Source of the DNA: a virus
IMG/VR virus record: IMGVR_UViG_3300046660_000239
Location: 1-64,000 of that record
Direction: 5' to 3' (one strand)
DNA length: 64,000 bases
The notes under the pieces were generated by a model that was given only the letters and a program-made list of their open reading frames with translations, ran no database searches and was not told where the DNA came from. The translations under genes were made by a program, and so were the position numbers. Shown here piece after piece: positions 21,262 to 29,018 of this stretch. Each line of letters starts with the position of its first letter. Positions within the stretch are counted from its first letter, which is position 1.

Positions 21262-21968
21262 CACACAGCCCTCCGAGCCAGAAGATCACAGACAACCGAA
21301 GCCGGAACCACAAAGCCGAAGCCAGTCATGGTCGGCGTGTAGGTATCAGCGCCTGCGGCATCCTTCCCAGACTTCAGCGGCGCTAGCGTTACGCCCACGT
21401 TGATGCCGACAATGCGGCCGTCGTTGGCGAATACGCCGCCCCCTGATTGCCCCATGACTGTGGTCATGTCGGTAACGATGACGCGCTTCCAGTTGCCAAG
21501 TTCGCGGCCAGATCCGGCAACCCTGCCGAACGATGCAACAAACTCGATACCGAGCGGATTGCCGATCGCCTGCAACTGCTCGCCGAAGCGTGGCTCGCGG
21601 CAGTCAAGTTCGCTGGAGCCCGAGACGTTGCCGCCGGTATGGATCAGGGCGACGTCGAATTCTTTGTTGATCCAAAGCACATCAGCATCGCCTTCGATGC
21701 CAGCAAATGTCTTAATCTTGACCGTCTTGGCGTCGCCCACGACGTGGGCCGCCGTCAGAATGTTGCCGCTGCCGATATGGACGCCCGAACCCAGTCCGTC
21801 GCCAACGATGATTTTGACGGCCGAGTCTTCAGCCGTGGTCGGCGGCGCCTGGATGATGGTGTTTGTGACCGTCACATATGTCGGCTGGCTTGGCATGGCA
21901 TAGACGCCGCCGACGAGAAGGATGGCGAGCGCGACGATAGCGATTCCGAAATATCTGTAAAATCTCAT
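21261..21968 (-). CDS. membrane-anchored trypsin-like (S1/HtrA-type) serine protease
   Basis: 235 residues from ATG 21968 (GGAGG seven bases upstream; 21971 also possible). An N-terminal anchor (IAIVALAILLVGGVYA) is followed by a chymotrypsin-fold protease with a full triad: H75 in LTAAHVVGD, D105 in EFDVALIHT, S175 in MGQSGGGVF, plus the DIAL-like and GNPLGIEF segments. No PDZ domain follows. It should face the periplasm. First enzyme of the operon that also encodes the channel-like pair; possible roles are envelope surveillance or superinfection exclusion, both inferred. Confidence 0.85.
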   Translation of the reverse strand: MRFYRYFGIAIVALAILLVGGVYAMPSQPTYVTVTNTIIQAPPTTAEDSAVKIIVGDGLGSGVHIGSGNILTAAHVVGDAKTVKIKTFAGIEGDADVLWINKEFDVALIHTGGNVSGSSELDCREPRFGEQLQAIGNPLGIEFVASFGRVAGSGRELGNWKRVIVTDMTTVMGQSGGGVFANDGRIVGINVGVTLAPLKSGKDAAGADTYTPTMTGFGFVVPASVVCDLLARRAV

Positions 21969-21970
21969 CA

Positions 21971-22042
21971 TCACGCCTCCAGCAGTTTGGAGATGTGGCC
22001 AGCGGTTCCCGCTGTGGTCGGCGCATGGAAATATCTGCTCAT
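21971..22042 (-). CDS. 23-residue leader ORF of the protease operon
   Basis: ATG 22042 after AGAGGAGATCAAAG, encoding MSRYFHAPTTAGTAGHISK..., stop overlapping the protease start region. The strong ribosome site suggests translation and coupling to the protease gene. Confidence 0.5.
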   Translation of the reverse strand: MSRYFHAPTTAGTAGHISKLLEA

Positions 22043-22091
22043 CTTTGATCTCCTCTGCTGTGGTGGTGGTTTACCGACTGGAGCCGGCGGA

Positions 22092-22108
22092 ACTAGTTGG
22101 TGGCTAGT
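22092..22108 (-). promoter_or_regulatory. leader stem-loop with CCACCAA loop
   Basis: Short stem ACTAG/CTAGT around TTGGTGG (22097-22103), read CCACCAA in the leftward RNA, then CCACCACCACAGCAGAGGAGATC. Lies between operator site 4 and the first ORF. Confidence 0.6.
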
Positions 22109-22128
22109 GTTATTGACCTTGTTGTGGA

Positions 22129-22144
22129 TTTACAAATTTGTCAA
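22129..22144 (-). promoter_or_regulatory. operator/promoter site 4 (TTTACAAATTTGTCAA)
   Basis: Identical in sequence to site 1. On the minus strand TTGACA (22144-22139) points at the protease/channel operon. The -10 is not obvious. Sits directly after the terminator of the late operon. Confidence 0.75.
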
Positions 22145-22156
22145 ACGCACAAACGC

Positions 22157-22192
22157 AAAAAAGCCGCCTCCCCGGTTAAGGAGAGGCGGCTT
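22157..22192 (-). terminator. terminator of the late operon
   Basis: 10-bp stem AAGCCGCCTC (22161-22170) / GAGGCGGCTT (22183-22192); on the minus strand it is followed by TTTTTTGCG. Placed four bases after the stop of the last late gene. Confidence 0.9.
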
Positions 22193-22195
22193 TGG

Positions 22196-24748
22196 TTATG
22201 TCGTCTGCGCCAATACAGGAGCAGTTTCGTTCGTCAGCGCGAAAGCGTTGGCGAGCAGCGCCGTACGGGCTGCGGGGTAGTTAGCCGCATCTTGGAACGT
22301 GCGATTGTTCTTGATCGCTTCAGCCGCCACTTGGCCAAGGCTTTGCCCGGCCTGCATCGCCGTAAACTCCATGCGCGTTGCACCGAAGGCGACGTGGGAT
22401 GCGGAGAAAGCAAAGCCGACAAAGCCGTTATTGCACTCTGCTACCTTTGGTGTGGCTATCTCCAGCGGCAGTGGGAACATGCCGTCAGAGCCGCCGATAT
22501 CGACTTCCATGCCGCCTTCGCCGGCCACGATCCACTGTCCCGCCGTCTTTTCGTAGGCGATGTATTGGATGGCGTGGCTATCCATGAAGTATGAAATCAT
22601 GGATATTGTGTTGGTCGATATGGACGGCACGCCGCCGTCACCGCGCGTCAATTCCGTGCCCAGCAGCTTCGCCGTGCCGTCGAGCCTCACAGCCTCTCGG
22701 ACATAAAGTTGCGGATTCATGTTGACCGCGTCGTTTTCGTGCGGCGAGAAGTAGTGGTCGGAGCAGAAGCCCCACTGCAGGCAGCTCGCCTGAAGTGCTG
22801 CCGGGATGCGTGGATCCGTACCGTACTGCAAGGTATACAGCAAGCCCATGAACCAATTATGGGTTGCCTTCCAGATCGCCTCACGAACAGACCGCTCGGC
22901 AAGCGGGTAATCCCAATTCTTGCCGATGAAGTCGGAGGATGGAGCGGCCGGGCCGGCGCGGTTGTTCACGTCGTATTTGCCCGGCGTGCCCTGGGTGAAG
23001 TTGTCTGCCTTGAAGTAATCAGTGAAGCTGACAAGCGACGGGTTGGCCGCAGCGAAACGCAAAATGATTTCGTAGTCGGCAACGTCATAGCCTGGCGGAG
23101 GTGTGGATGGCGCCGACCGCTTCCAGATCGGCGACGTCGTCATCGTTGTCCGGAAGTTATACGCCTGAGTCTTTGCATCAGTCGTGCCCGCCGCAGCCAG
23201 GGTATTATATCCTGGCGAAAAGGTAGAGCGGGAAGCCTGAATCATATTGATGAAGCCGCTGCTCGGATCGCCAGGTGTTTTGCAAGGGTCGACGCCAACG
23301 TACTCGTTGAAGGATGCGCGAACACCGTTGTTTGCTTCTGCGCCAGAACCGGCGGCCTCACGGCCGAGGATATAGGAGCAGCCAGCCGCGCGCGCGAAGT
23401 CCATCTCATAGGAGCCATCGAACCAGCCCTTGATCGTAAAGGTGCGCCCGTCGACCGTAGTGAACGAGGTGACCTTTGCGCCGGTCTTCTGGACTGCCAA
23501 AACGCCGTTCGTCTGGTAGATCGGGATCGAGTATCCGCCGTTCTTCTCTGACGTAAGCAGTTCCCTAACAGCCCACTGCATATAGCGGGGATCGAAATAA
23601 TACTGCTCTGTCGGCTTGCTGCCGATCGTCTGGACGCGCTTGGTGAGGTATTTCACCAGCCCGCCGAACGCCGCGGTATTTTCCACATCGCCAAAACCAA
23701 GGCCGCCGGAAGTCATGCCGCCGAAGTTGAAGCGATCACGCCAGCCGCCGACGAGAGCAACCGTCAAGCCATTGCGCGCCGCCTGTAGGCAAGCGAGAGC
23801 CGACTGGACGGTAAACCCGTAGGCGATGAAATCAGCCGTGATGTTTGCCGTGCCAACGCCGACTTCTTCGAGGTAGGCATCACCGTAGCCGACCGCCTCG
23901 AGGTACTCGCCAGCGATGGCAGTAAGCTCGATCTCCTGAGCGTTTGTCAGACCTTTGCCAACGTATGCGAAAGCCAGCCGGCGGGGCGAGAACGAAGACA
24001 CCGCGCCGTTGGCGTTGTGCGCAAGCAAGTAGATGTTCAGGTTGGGCAGCGCCACCGATGCGGCCGCGACCGTGTTCTTGGCAACACCGTTATGCGAGCC
24101 CGATAGGTTGACTGCGTCGAAGCGGCTGCCGCCCGTAAGGCCGTAGCCGTCCGTGTCACCGTCGGCCGAGATAGTCGTCACCGCAGCGGAAGCCAACCGA
24201 ATCGTTTGGTTGTCGTTTGTCGCGCGGCGAGCGCAGATGTTGATGCCCTGCGACGAGGCGTTTATGGCGCCCATGTCGCTGTTTGCACTGCCTGTCGGGT
24301 TTGACGTGCAGTAGACATATGCCCCGAGGTCGTTCTGGTCTAATTCATTGGCGTTGAGGTTGGTGTTGATCGCCTGCCCGTTTGTCGTAGCCGTCCAGCC
24401 GAAGGAGGCATTGAAGCCAGGCGTGCTGATTTTTACACCAGTTCTTGTAGGGTCCGTCCACCAGCGCAGGGCAGCATTCTCGTCTGCGCCAACCGCCATG
24501 ATCATCTTGGCCTTAGCCCAGATGCCTGATGTCTTCAGGCGCTTGATCGCGCGATTGATTGTCCGCTTACGGTTTGCCGTGGGCGGCGTCGAAAATGCCG
24601 CCGCTAGTGTGTTGGTCTCGGTTTCATAGGAGTATAATTGGAATACAGGAGATGAGCCACCACCCCCCGTGGGGATACCTCGCGCTCCCAAGGCGATCAG
24701 GGCGCCAAGCGACACCCCGCGCCTCAAACTCGTTTTGAGCCCCGCCAT
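22196..24748 (-). CDS. large virion-type protein: lectin-like N-terminus plus FAD-oxidoreductase-like domain
   Basis: 850 residues from ATG 24748 (TAAC-ATG). Residues 1-290 resemble the concanavalin/LamG-like modules of phage tail proteins (ALRWWTDPTRTG, LNIYLLAHNANGAVSSFSPR, KGLTNAQEIELTAIAGEYLE). From about 300, DFIAYGFTVQSALACLQAAR, LTVALVGGWRDRFNFGGMTS, and near the end IATPKVAECNNGFVGFAFSAS, MQAGQSLGQVAAEA follow the order of the FAD_oxidored family. The dinucleotide-binding glycines are degenerate (G-F-T-V-Q-S instead of G-x-G-x-x-G), so FAD binding is uncertain. Last late gene; likely virion or lysis-stage product. Confidence 0.65.
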   Translation of the reverse strand: MAGLKTSLRRGVSLGALIALGARGIPTGGGGSSPVFQLYSYETETNTLAAAFSTPPTANRKRTINRAIKRLKTSGIWAKAKMIMAVGADENAALRWWTDPTRTGVKISTPGFNASFGWTATTNGQAINTNLNANELDQNDLGAYVYCTSNPTGSANSDMGAINASSQGINICARRATNDNQTIRLASAAVTTISADGDTDGYGLTGGSRFDAVNLSGSHNGVAKNTVAAASVALPNLNIYLLAHNANGAVSSFSPRRLAFAYVGKGLTNAQEIELTAIAGEYLEAVGYGDAYLEEVGVGTANITADFIAYGFTVQSALACLQAARNGLTVALVGGWRDRFNFGGMTSGGLGFGDVENTAAFGGLVKYLTKRVQTIGSKPTEQYYFDPRYMQWAVRELLTSEKNGGYSIPIYQTNGVLAVQKTGAKVTSFTTVDGRTFTIKGWFDGSYEMDFARAAGCSYILGREAAGSGAEANNGVRASFNEYVGVDPCKTPGDPSSGFINMIQASRSTFSPGYNTLAAAGTTDAKTQAYNFRTTMTTSPIWKRSAPSTPPPGYDVADYEIILRFAAANPSLVSFTDYFKADNFTQGTPGKYDVNNRAGPAAPSSDFIGKNWDYPLAERSVREAIWKATHNWFMGLLYTLQYGTDPRIPAALQASCLQWGFCSDHYFSPHENDAVNMNPQLYVREAVRLDGTAKLLGTELTRGDGGVPSISTNTISMISYFMDSHAIQYIAYEKTAGQWIVAGEGGMEVDIGGSDGMFPLPLEIATPKVAECNNGFVGFAFSASHVAFGATRMEFTAMQAGQSLGQVAAEAIKNNRTFQDAANYPAARTALLANAFALTNETAPVLAQTT

Positions 24749-24749
24749 G

Positions 24750-25064
24750 TTACGCGGCAATCCACTGGAATTTATCGTTCGGCTCGGCGTAGACGTCGTA
24801 GTCTGTTGCGGCCGGGACGAGGAATCGCTTGCCGCTTGTTGCGTCTGGAGCCGGGCCTACCGATACCCAGGAGTCAGCTGCGGCGCGAATGCGGAACATC
24901 GGCTGGCCGGAGCCGTCGCTGCCGTTCGGTGCGAAATTGGTGGACGTAACGCCGGTCGACGGCGCTTCGGTCCACGCAATCTTGCCGAGGATCGCCTGCG
25001 ACTTGTCGCGCGCAAAAAGGGAGCCTGCGAAACCGCAAACGACGTGAAGGCCTGCAAATGCCAT
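24750..25064 (-). CDS. hypothetical small late protein
   Basis: 104 residues, ATG 25064 after AAGGAGACCACT. Contains strand-rich RIRAAADSWVSVGPAPDATS and FLVPAATDYDVYAEPNDKF, a pattern common in phage structural or decoration proteins. It immediately precedes the large lectin/FAD-like protein, so the two may be partners. A short leader hairpin (25077-25091) precedes it. Confidence 0.65.
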   Translation of the reverse strand: MAFAGLHVVCGFAGSLFARDKSQAILGKIAWTEAPSTGVTSTNFAPNGSDGSGQPMFRIRAAADSWVSVGPAPDATSGKRFLVPAATDYDVYAEPNDKFQWIAA

Positions 25065-25076
25065 AGTGGTCTCCTT

Positions 25077-25091
25077 CGCGCTGGGTGCGCG
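25077..25091 (-). promoter_or_regulatory. short leader stem-loop
   Basis: CGCGC (25077-25081) and GCGCG (25087-25091) with RNA loop ACCCA, preceded by CACCACCACAC-type sequence and followed by AAGGAGACC. Same architecture as the CCACCAA hairpins. Confidence 0.5.
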
Positions 25092-25122
25092 TTGTGTGGT
25101 GGTGTTTTGGTGGTGGTGTCGG

Positions 25123-25464
25123 CTAAGCGCGCGTGGTTGGCCGCTTGACCTGATTTTCGACGATGCGATCGACGCGGGCCGTCATGTGATCCACGGCAGT
25201 CTTAACGCCATGGATCGCTTCCATAATCTGGTCGGTAGTCTCACGAAGTCCCTGCTTGGAGACATACTGCTCGGCAACGTGCAGGCGGTGCGCGGCAAGG
25301 TCAGACCTTACCGATGCCGCCTCAACAGCGGCCTCTGTGGCCTTCTGGACGGCCTCGGCCTTGGCTCGGTCCACTCGTCCCTCGATGCGCCACCAGACGC
25401 CCCAGAGGGCGCCGGAGATCGCCATGAAGAACATGACAACGGCCATTAATTCGGTGCCTGTCAC
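25123..25464 (-). CDS. membrane-anchored coiled-coil protein, possible holin-associated
   Basis: 113 residues from GTG 25464 (GTGA overlap). One N-terminal TM (LMAVVMFFMAISGALWGVWW) and then a long helix (RVDRAKAEAVQKATEAAVEA, TTDQIMEAIHGVKTAVDHM). The position after the spanin genes suggests a lysis-cassette member such as a holin-like or antiholin protein; unproven. Confidence 0.6.
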   Translation of the reverse strand: MTGTELMAVVMFFMAISGALWGVWWRIEGRVDRAKAEAVQKATEAAVEAASVRSDLAAHRLHVAEQYVSKQGLRETTDQIMEAIHGVKTAVDHMTARVDRIVENQVKRPTTRA

Positions 25465-25772
25465 TTCTGCACCGCCTTGCCCTCAAGGCCAGCATCACGG
25501 TCAGCATAGAAATCCCGCAGCGCCATGTGGCGCCTGGCACAAGACAGCAGTCGCTCGCGGTCGGTAATCCACAAGTGCTCAAGCTGCGCCTGCGTCAGCG
25601 GCTTGTCGCCGAGGTCGACCGGGCCAAGACACTTCGTCGTCAGCGCGCTGTCCGCCTTCCGCAACACTGGCGGAGGCGGCACCACAACAAGCCTATCGGA
25701 CCTTGTTAATGCGCTGCACGCTGGGAGCACCGATAGCAGTGCGGCCAGCATCAGGATCTTCGCTGGCTTCAC
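25461..25772 (-). CDS. o-spanin (Rz1-like lipoprotein)
   Basis: 103 residues from GTG 25772, starting inside the i-spanin gene in another frame. Signal peptide MKPAKILMLAALLSVLPAC ends in a lipobox (LPAC), followed by a proline-rich stretch (VVVPPPPV). Overlap with an Rz-like gene and lipoprotein signal are the hallmark of Rz1. It is longer than typical Rz1. Joins inner and outer membranes in the last step of lysis. Confidence 0.8.
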   Translation of the reverse strand: MKPAKILMLAALLSVLPACSALTRSDRLVVVPPPPVLRKADSALTTKCLGPVDLGDKPLTQAQLEHLWITDRERLLSCARRHMALRDFYADRDAGLEGKAVQK

Positions 25773-26088
25773 GCTGCAGCTCCTCGATTTGTATTGTTAG
25801 TTGGTCGGCCTCGGCCTGCATCGCGGCGATGCGCTCCGCCTCACGCGCCTTGGCTTCGTTCTGGCGCGCAGCCTGGCGCTCGACTTCGGCGTTGCGTGCC
25901 GTAACGGCGGCGGCGTGCTCGGCTGCGATCTGCGCCTCATATTTTACGGATGCAGCCTGATAGCCGCTGTCGTAGATCGTGCTGTGGATCCACCAGCCGC
26001 CGAGGCCGATAGCGGCAAGAAGCGCCAGCACAGCAACAGCGCCGACGATCCACTTGTCGATGCCCAAGATTTTCGCGATCCACATCAT
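25693..26088 (-). CDS. i-spanin (Rz-like)
   Basis: 131 residues, ATG 26088 (ATGA overlap with the endolysin). One N-terminal TM (IVGAVAVLALLAAIGLGGWW) and a long periplasmic coiled coil (AEHAAAVTARNAEVERQAAR onward). With the overlapping lipoprotein gene it makes the two-component spanin. Confidence 0.8.
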   Translation of the reverse strand: MMWIAKILGIDKWIVGAVAVLALLAAIGLGGWWIHSTIYDSGYQAASVKYEAQIAAEHAAAVTARNAEVERQAARQNEAKAREAERIAAMQAEADQLTIQIEELQREASEDPDAGRTAIGAPSVQRINKVR

Positions 26089-26570
26089 GCGACACCCTTC
26101 AGGCAGAGCGCCCTTTCATCCACGCGGCGCTTTGTCAGGCCGGGGATCTTGCGACCCTTCGCCTTATCCCACATGAGGAAGGCATCGCATGCGCCGCGAA
26201 TATCTCCGGCATTGAGTTTGCGCGCGACAGTCGAGCCGCAGAAGCCGCCGGGACCGATGTTGTAGGTCAGCGACACGCCGGCGATATAAGTCTGGATCGG
26301 CAGGGCGTCAGGCGCCTTGAGGCAACTGCGCATCCCGGCCTCGTGCTCAACCAAGCTGTCGATCAGCATGTTGTCGCAGTCGGCTTTCGAGAATTTCATG
26401 CCGGGCTTGATGCCCTTGGTTTCGCCGTAACAAGCTGTCCAAATGCCAACGACATCGCGGTAGGCGTAAAGCTTGAGCCCTTCGAAGCCGCCGACAGTCT
26501 GCACAGCCATAGCGCCGGCCAACGTGATGGCGGCAAGTCCGCCGCCGGTCTTTCTAAGCCTTGTCGCCAT
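26085..26570 (-). CDS. endolysin, GH24 lysozyme with N-terminal SAR-type segment
   Basis: 161 residues from ATG 26570. E30, D39 and T45 in FEGLKLYAYRDVVGIWT give the E-x8-D-x5-T triad of T4/P21-type lysozymes. The preceding GGLAAITLAGAMAVQTVGG is weakly hydrophobic and rich in A/G, as in signal-anchor-release endolysins exported without a cleaved signal. Overlaps the holin gene by 17 bases. Confidence 0.9.
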   Translation of the reverse strand: MATRLRKTGGGLAAITLAGAMAVQTVGGFEGLKLYAYRDVVGIWTACYGETKGIKPGMKFSKADCDNMLIDSLVEHEAGMRSCLKAPDALPIQTYIAGVSLTYNIGPGGFCGSTVARKLNAGDIRGACDAFLMWDKAKGRKIPGLTKRRVDERALCLKGVA

Positions 26571-26808
26571 TGGCGGCCTCCTTCTTCTGGATAAGCAGGC
26601 GGGCGACATACGCGCCGCCAAGCAGCACGAGCGTCAGCCACCACGGCAGCCAGTCAGAAACGACCGGCACGACGTTGAGGATGATGTCGAATACGGCCGC
26701 GAGCTCGATCAGTCGGAGCGACCAAGCTTTCTTCACCGTAGCGGCAGCATCGGGGATCAGCACGCGCGCGACAGCGTCACGCGCGCCCGAGAAAAGCGTG
26801 CGAAGCAT
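26554..26808 (-). CDS. holin-like small membrane protein
   Basis: 84 residues, ATG 26808. One or two hydrophobic stretches (LIELAAVFDIILNVVPVV and WLPWWLTLVLLGGAYVARLLI) and a short charged tail (QKKEAANGDKA). Directly before the endolysin, so a holin or pinholin is the natural reading. Confidence 0.7.
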   Translation of the reverse strand: MLRTLFSGARDAVARVLIPDAAATVKKAWSLRLIELAAVFDIILNVVPVVSDWLPWWLTLVLLGGAYVARLLIQKKEAANGDKA

Positions 26809-26840
26809 GGTAGGCTCCGGTTTGTTTGGGGGTGGAAATG

Positions 26841-26862
26841 AAAAGGCCCGCCTGAGCGAGCC
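26841..26862 (-). terminator. hairpin downstream of the glycosyltransferase
   Basis: GGCTCGC / GCGGGCC stem (26845-26851 with 26856-26862, one G-U pair) followed on the minus strand by TTTTC. May partly end the upstream late transcript before the lysis genes. Confidence 0.55.
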
Positions 26863-26897
26863 AGATTCAGCGCGTCTTCGTCAAGAAGTGAGCGCCG

Positions 26898-27893
26898 TCA
26901 CAGGCGCTTCTTGAGAGCCTTGATCAGATTTCGTGCTAGCGCATATCGTTGGTAGGAGAAGTTCAGTAAGTGCATTTTTGCGATATACAATTTATTGCGA
27001 GCAAAGCCGAAGACGGTACGATGCGGATAGATGTAGCGCGCAACAGGATAGTAATATCGTCCGAATGGGAATTCTTCCCATTGGCTCTTGAAAAGAACTT
27101 CCCAATTCGCCTTCCATTCTGGCACGGTCGCAAAGGCTTGGGCGTAATGGTCATAAAGCCGTGATAGCCCGAAACCCACCCGCCGCCATTTAGTCTTATC
27201 CTGGACCTTGATCTTGGCGGCGTAATAGTCGAGTTGAACCATGATATCGTTCGGGTCCAACGACTTGAGAAAATTTCCACTATGAGTTCGGATGGCGCAG
27301 GTTTCTATGTCTATGCCGTGCACGAGGTAATCTCGCGATATTCTGCGCCAGAGGTCTGTGTCTTCAAACCTAGTTTGAGCTGTATCGAACGCTCCGGCCG
27401 CGCGGATGATGTCCGCGCGGACCATAACCGTTGGTAGAGCTATTGTTACAGGGCGGAAGAAGGCCACCTTATAATAGATATCTCCAGAGGCGGTCGCATC
27501 GTAGCGGCCCGGCAACGGAACTCCGTCGCCATCAATATGGGTCGCCGCGGTATAGATCATCGCTACTTTCGGGTTCTCTCGCAGATACTTGACCTGCATC
27601 TCCAGCTTACCTGGCAGATATAGATCGTCACTATCGTTGAACGCGATAAACTCTCCAGTGGCGAAAGCTAAGGCCATGTTTCGCGATTTTGACCGCCCAC
27701 TGTTCGTGCTTGGGTAAACTCTGAGCCGCCTATCATTGATTGTCGACAGCCTAGCAAGGGTGTCATCTGCCGAGCCATCATCAACAACCAGCACTTCTAT
27801 ATCTTCAAACGATTGATTAAGCACACTTGCGACTGCATCAACAATGAAATCCGCACGGTTGTACGTTGGAATGATGACACTGACTGCTGGCAT
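26898..27893 (-). CDS. family 2 glycosyltransferase
   Basis: 331 residues, ATG 27893 after GAGGAGCTAA. A GT-A fold start (SVIIPTYNRADFIVDAVASV), VLVVDDGSADDT, the D-x-D region FNDSDDLYLP and later FEDTDLWRRIS identify a GT2 enzyme. The C-terminus is basic with aromatic residues (YPVARYIYPHRTVFGFARNK), as in membrane-associated sugar transferases. Local GC is lower than in neighbours, suggesting recent gain. It sits between a beta-helix tail protein and the lysis genes; it may modify host surface glycan or the virion. Confidence 0.9.
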   Translation of the reverse strand: MPAVSVIIPTYNRADFIVDAVASVLNQSFEDIEVLVVDDGSADDTLARLSTINDRRLRVYPSTNSGRSKSRNMALAFATGEFIAFNDSDDLYLPGKLEMQVKYLRENPKVAMIYTAATHIDGDGVPLPGRYDATASGDIYYKVAFFRPVTIALPTVMVRADIIRAAGAFDTAQTRFEDTDLWRRISRDYLVHGIDIETCAIRTHSGNFLKSLDPNDIMVQLDYYAAKIKVQDKTKWRRVGFGLSRLYDHYAQAFATVPEWKANWEVLFKSQWEEFPFGRYYYPVARYIYPHRTVFGFARNKLYIAKMHLLNFSYQRYALARNLIKALKKRL

Positions 27894-27976
27894 TTAGCTC
27901 CTCACGATGCTTTCCCAGCGGATACCGATAAACGATTGCATGCCGTGGTCAATGACCTTACGGGAAGACAACAACC

Positions 27977-29014
27977 CTAGATCACAATATTGAACGACGT
28001 GCGATTGGCGTCGGCGCCTGCGCTACCAGAAGTGTCGGCCATGCCCGCAAGAGCATAGGCAACGACGTAATTGTCTGCCGACAGGCAGCGCTTGGTCGTG
28101 CCGTTTAGAACGATGCCGTAGTTCGACCCGGTGACACCACCACCATCACCACCGTTGATCGTATTTTTCTCGATGTGGCAGTTGTAGCAGTTGAAGACGG
28201 TCAACTGTGACTGAACGCGCCCGCTCAAGAAGTTACCGATATAGGCGGGGTGTTCCATCCAGTTGCGCTGCAGAATGGCCTGCCCGTGGCCATCGAGCAG
28301 AATCTGACCACCAAGCGCCGTGAAGTTGTTGTCCTCGATGACCGTTTGCCGAGCGCCGGCCGAGATGCTGGAAAGATCGAGCGCGATGCCGGGGCCATTA
28401 TTCACAACATTCTTCAAGAACTTGTTGCTATCGCCGATCTTATCACCGTGGATTCCGGCCCAAGAACCGGGCGACAACTGGCAACCTTCTAGCAAGCCAG
28501 TGGCGAATCCCGGCCCCTCAACGGTGTTGTCGAGATAGATGGCAGACGTGCCGAAGCGATGGATTCCGACGAGGTCATTGAACACATTGAAAATGTGCCA
28601 TTTCCCGAAATAGCCGGATGGACCGGTAATCTCGACGTGAATACCATGCGTGCCACCATTGTTTGTCTGATGGTTGAGAGTAAAGTTTCCAATCACTGTC
28701 CCGAAATTGGTGTCGTCAACCTTGATGTGAATTCCCGCACCAGCAGACGTGGAGGTTAAGCGTGTATTGATGCCGCTACCGACAAGGTAAACCTGACCTG
28801 TGTACTCGACGAGATCGATCGTGTAGCTCTTAGCCGGGATCAATACCGGAGCCCCAGCGGCCGCAGTGAGCGCCGCGACCAGTGCCGCCGCATTGACGGA
28901 ACCAGACGCTGCCGTATCGAAGCCGTAGCTCTCCGGGTTGATGAAGCCGCTGCTACCCGCCCCGCCGCCACCACCGCCCACGAGAAGCGCATTCGGAATC
29001 TTTGTCGTGGTCAT
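27977..29014 (-). CDS. right-handed beta-helix tail-spike-like protein
   Basis: 345 residues. After a glycine-rich start (LLVGGGGGGAGSSGF) come short repeating strands of the pectate-lyase/parallel beta-helix kind (NKFLKNVVNNGPGIALDLSS, TVIEDNNFTALGGQILLDGH, QLTVFNCYNCHIEKNTINGG). Such proteins bind or cut surface polysaccharide. Catalytic residues cannot be assigned. Directly downstream of the tail fibre gene. Confidence 0.75.
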   Translation of the reverse strand: MTTTKIPNALLVGGGGGGAGSSGFINPESYGFDTAASGSVNAAALVAALTAAAGAPVLIPAKSYTIDLVEYTGQVYLVGSGINTRLTSTSAGAGIHIKVDDTNFGTVIGNFTLNHQTNNGGTHGIHVEITGPSGYFGKWHIFNVFNDLVGIHRFGTSAIYLDNTVEGPGFATGLLEGCQLSPGSWAGIHGDKIGDSNKFLKNVVNNGPGIALDLSSISAGARQTVIEDNNFTALGGQILLDGHGQAILQRNWMEHPAYIGNFLSGRVQSQLTVFNCYNCHIEKNTINGGDGGGVTGSNYGIVLNGTTKRCLSADNYVVAYALAGMADTSGSAGADANRTSFNIVI

Positions 29015-29018
29015 GGTG

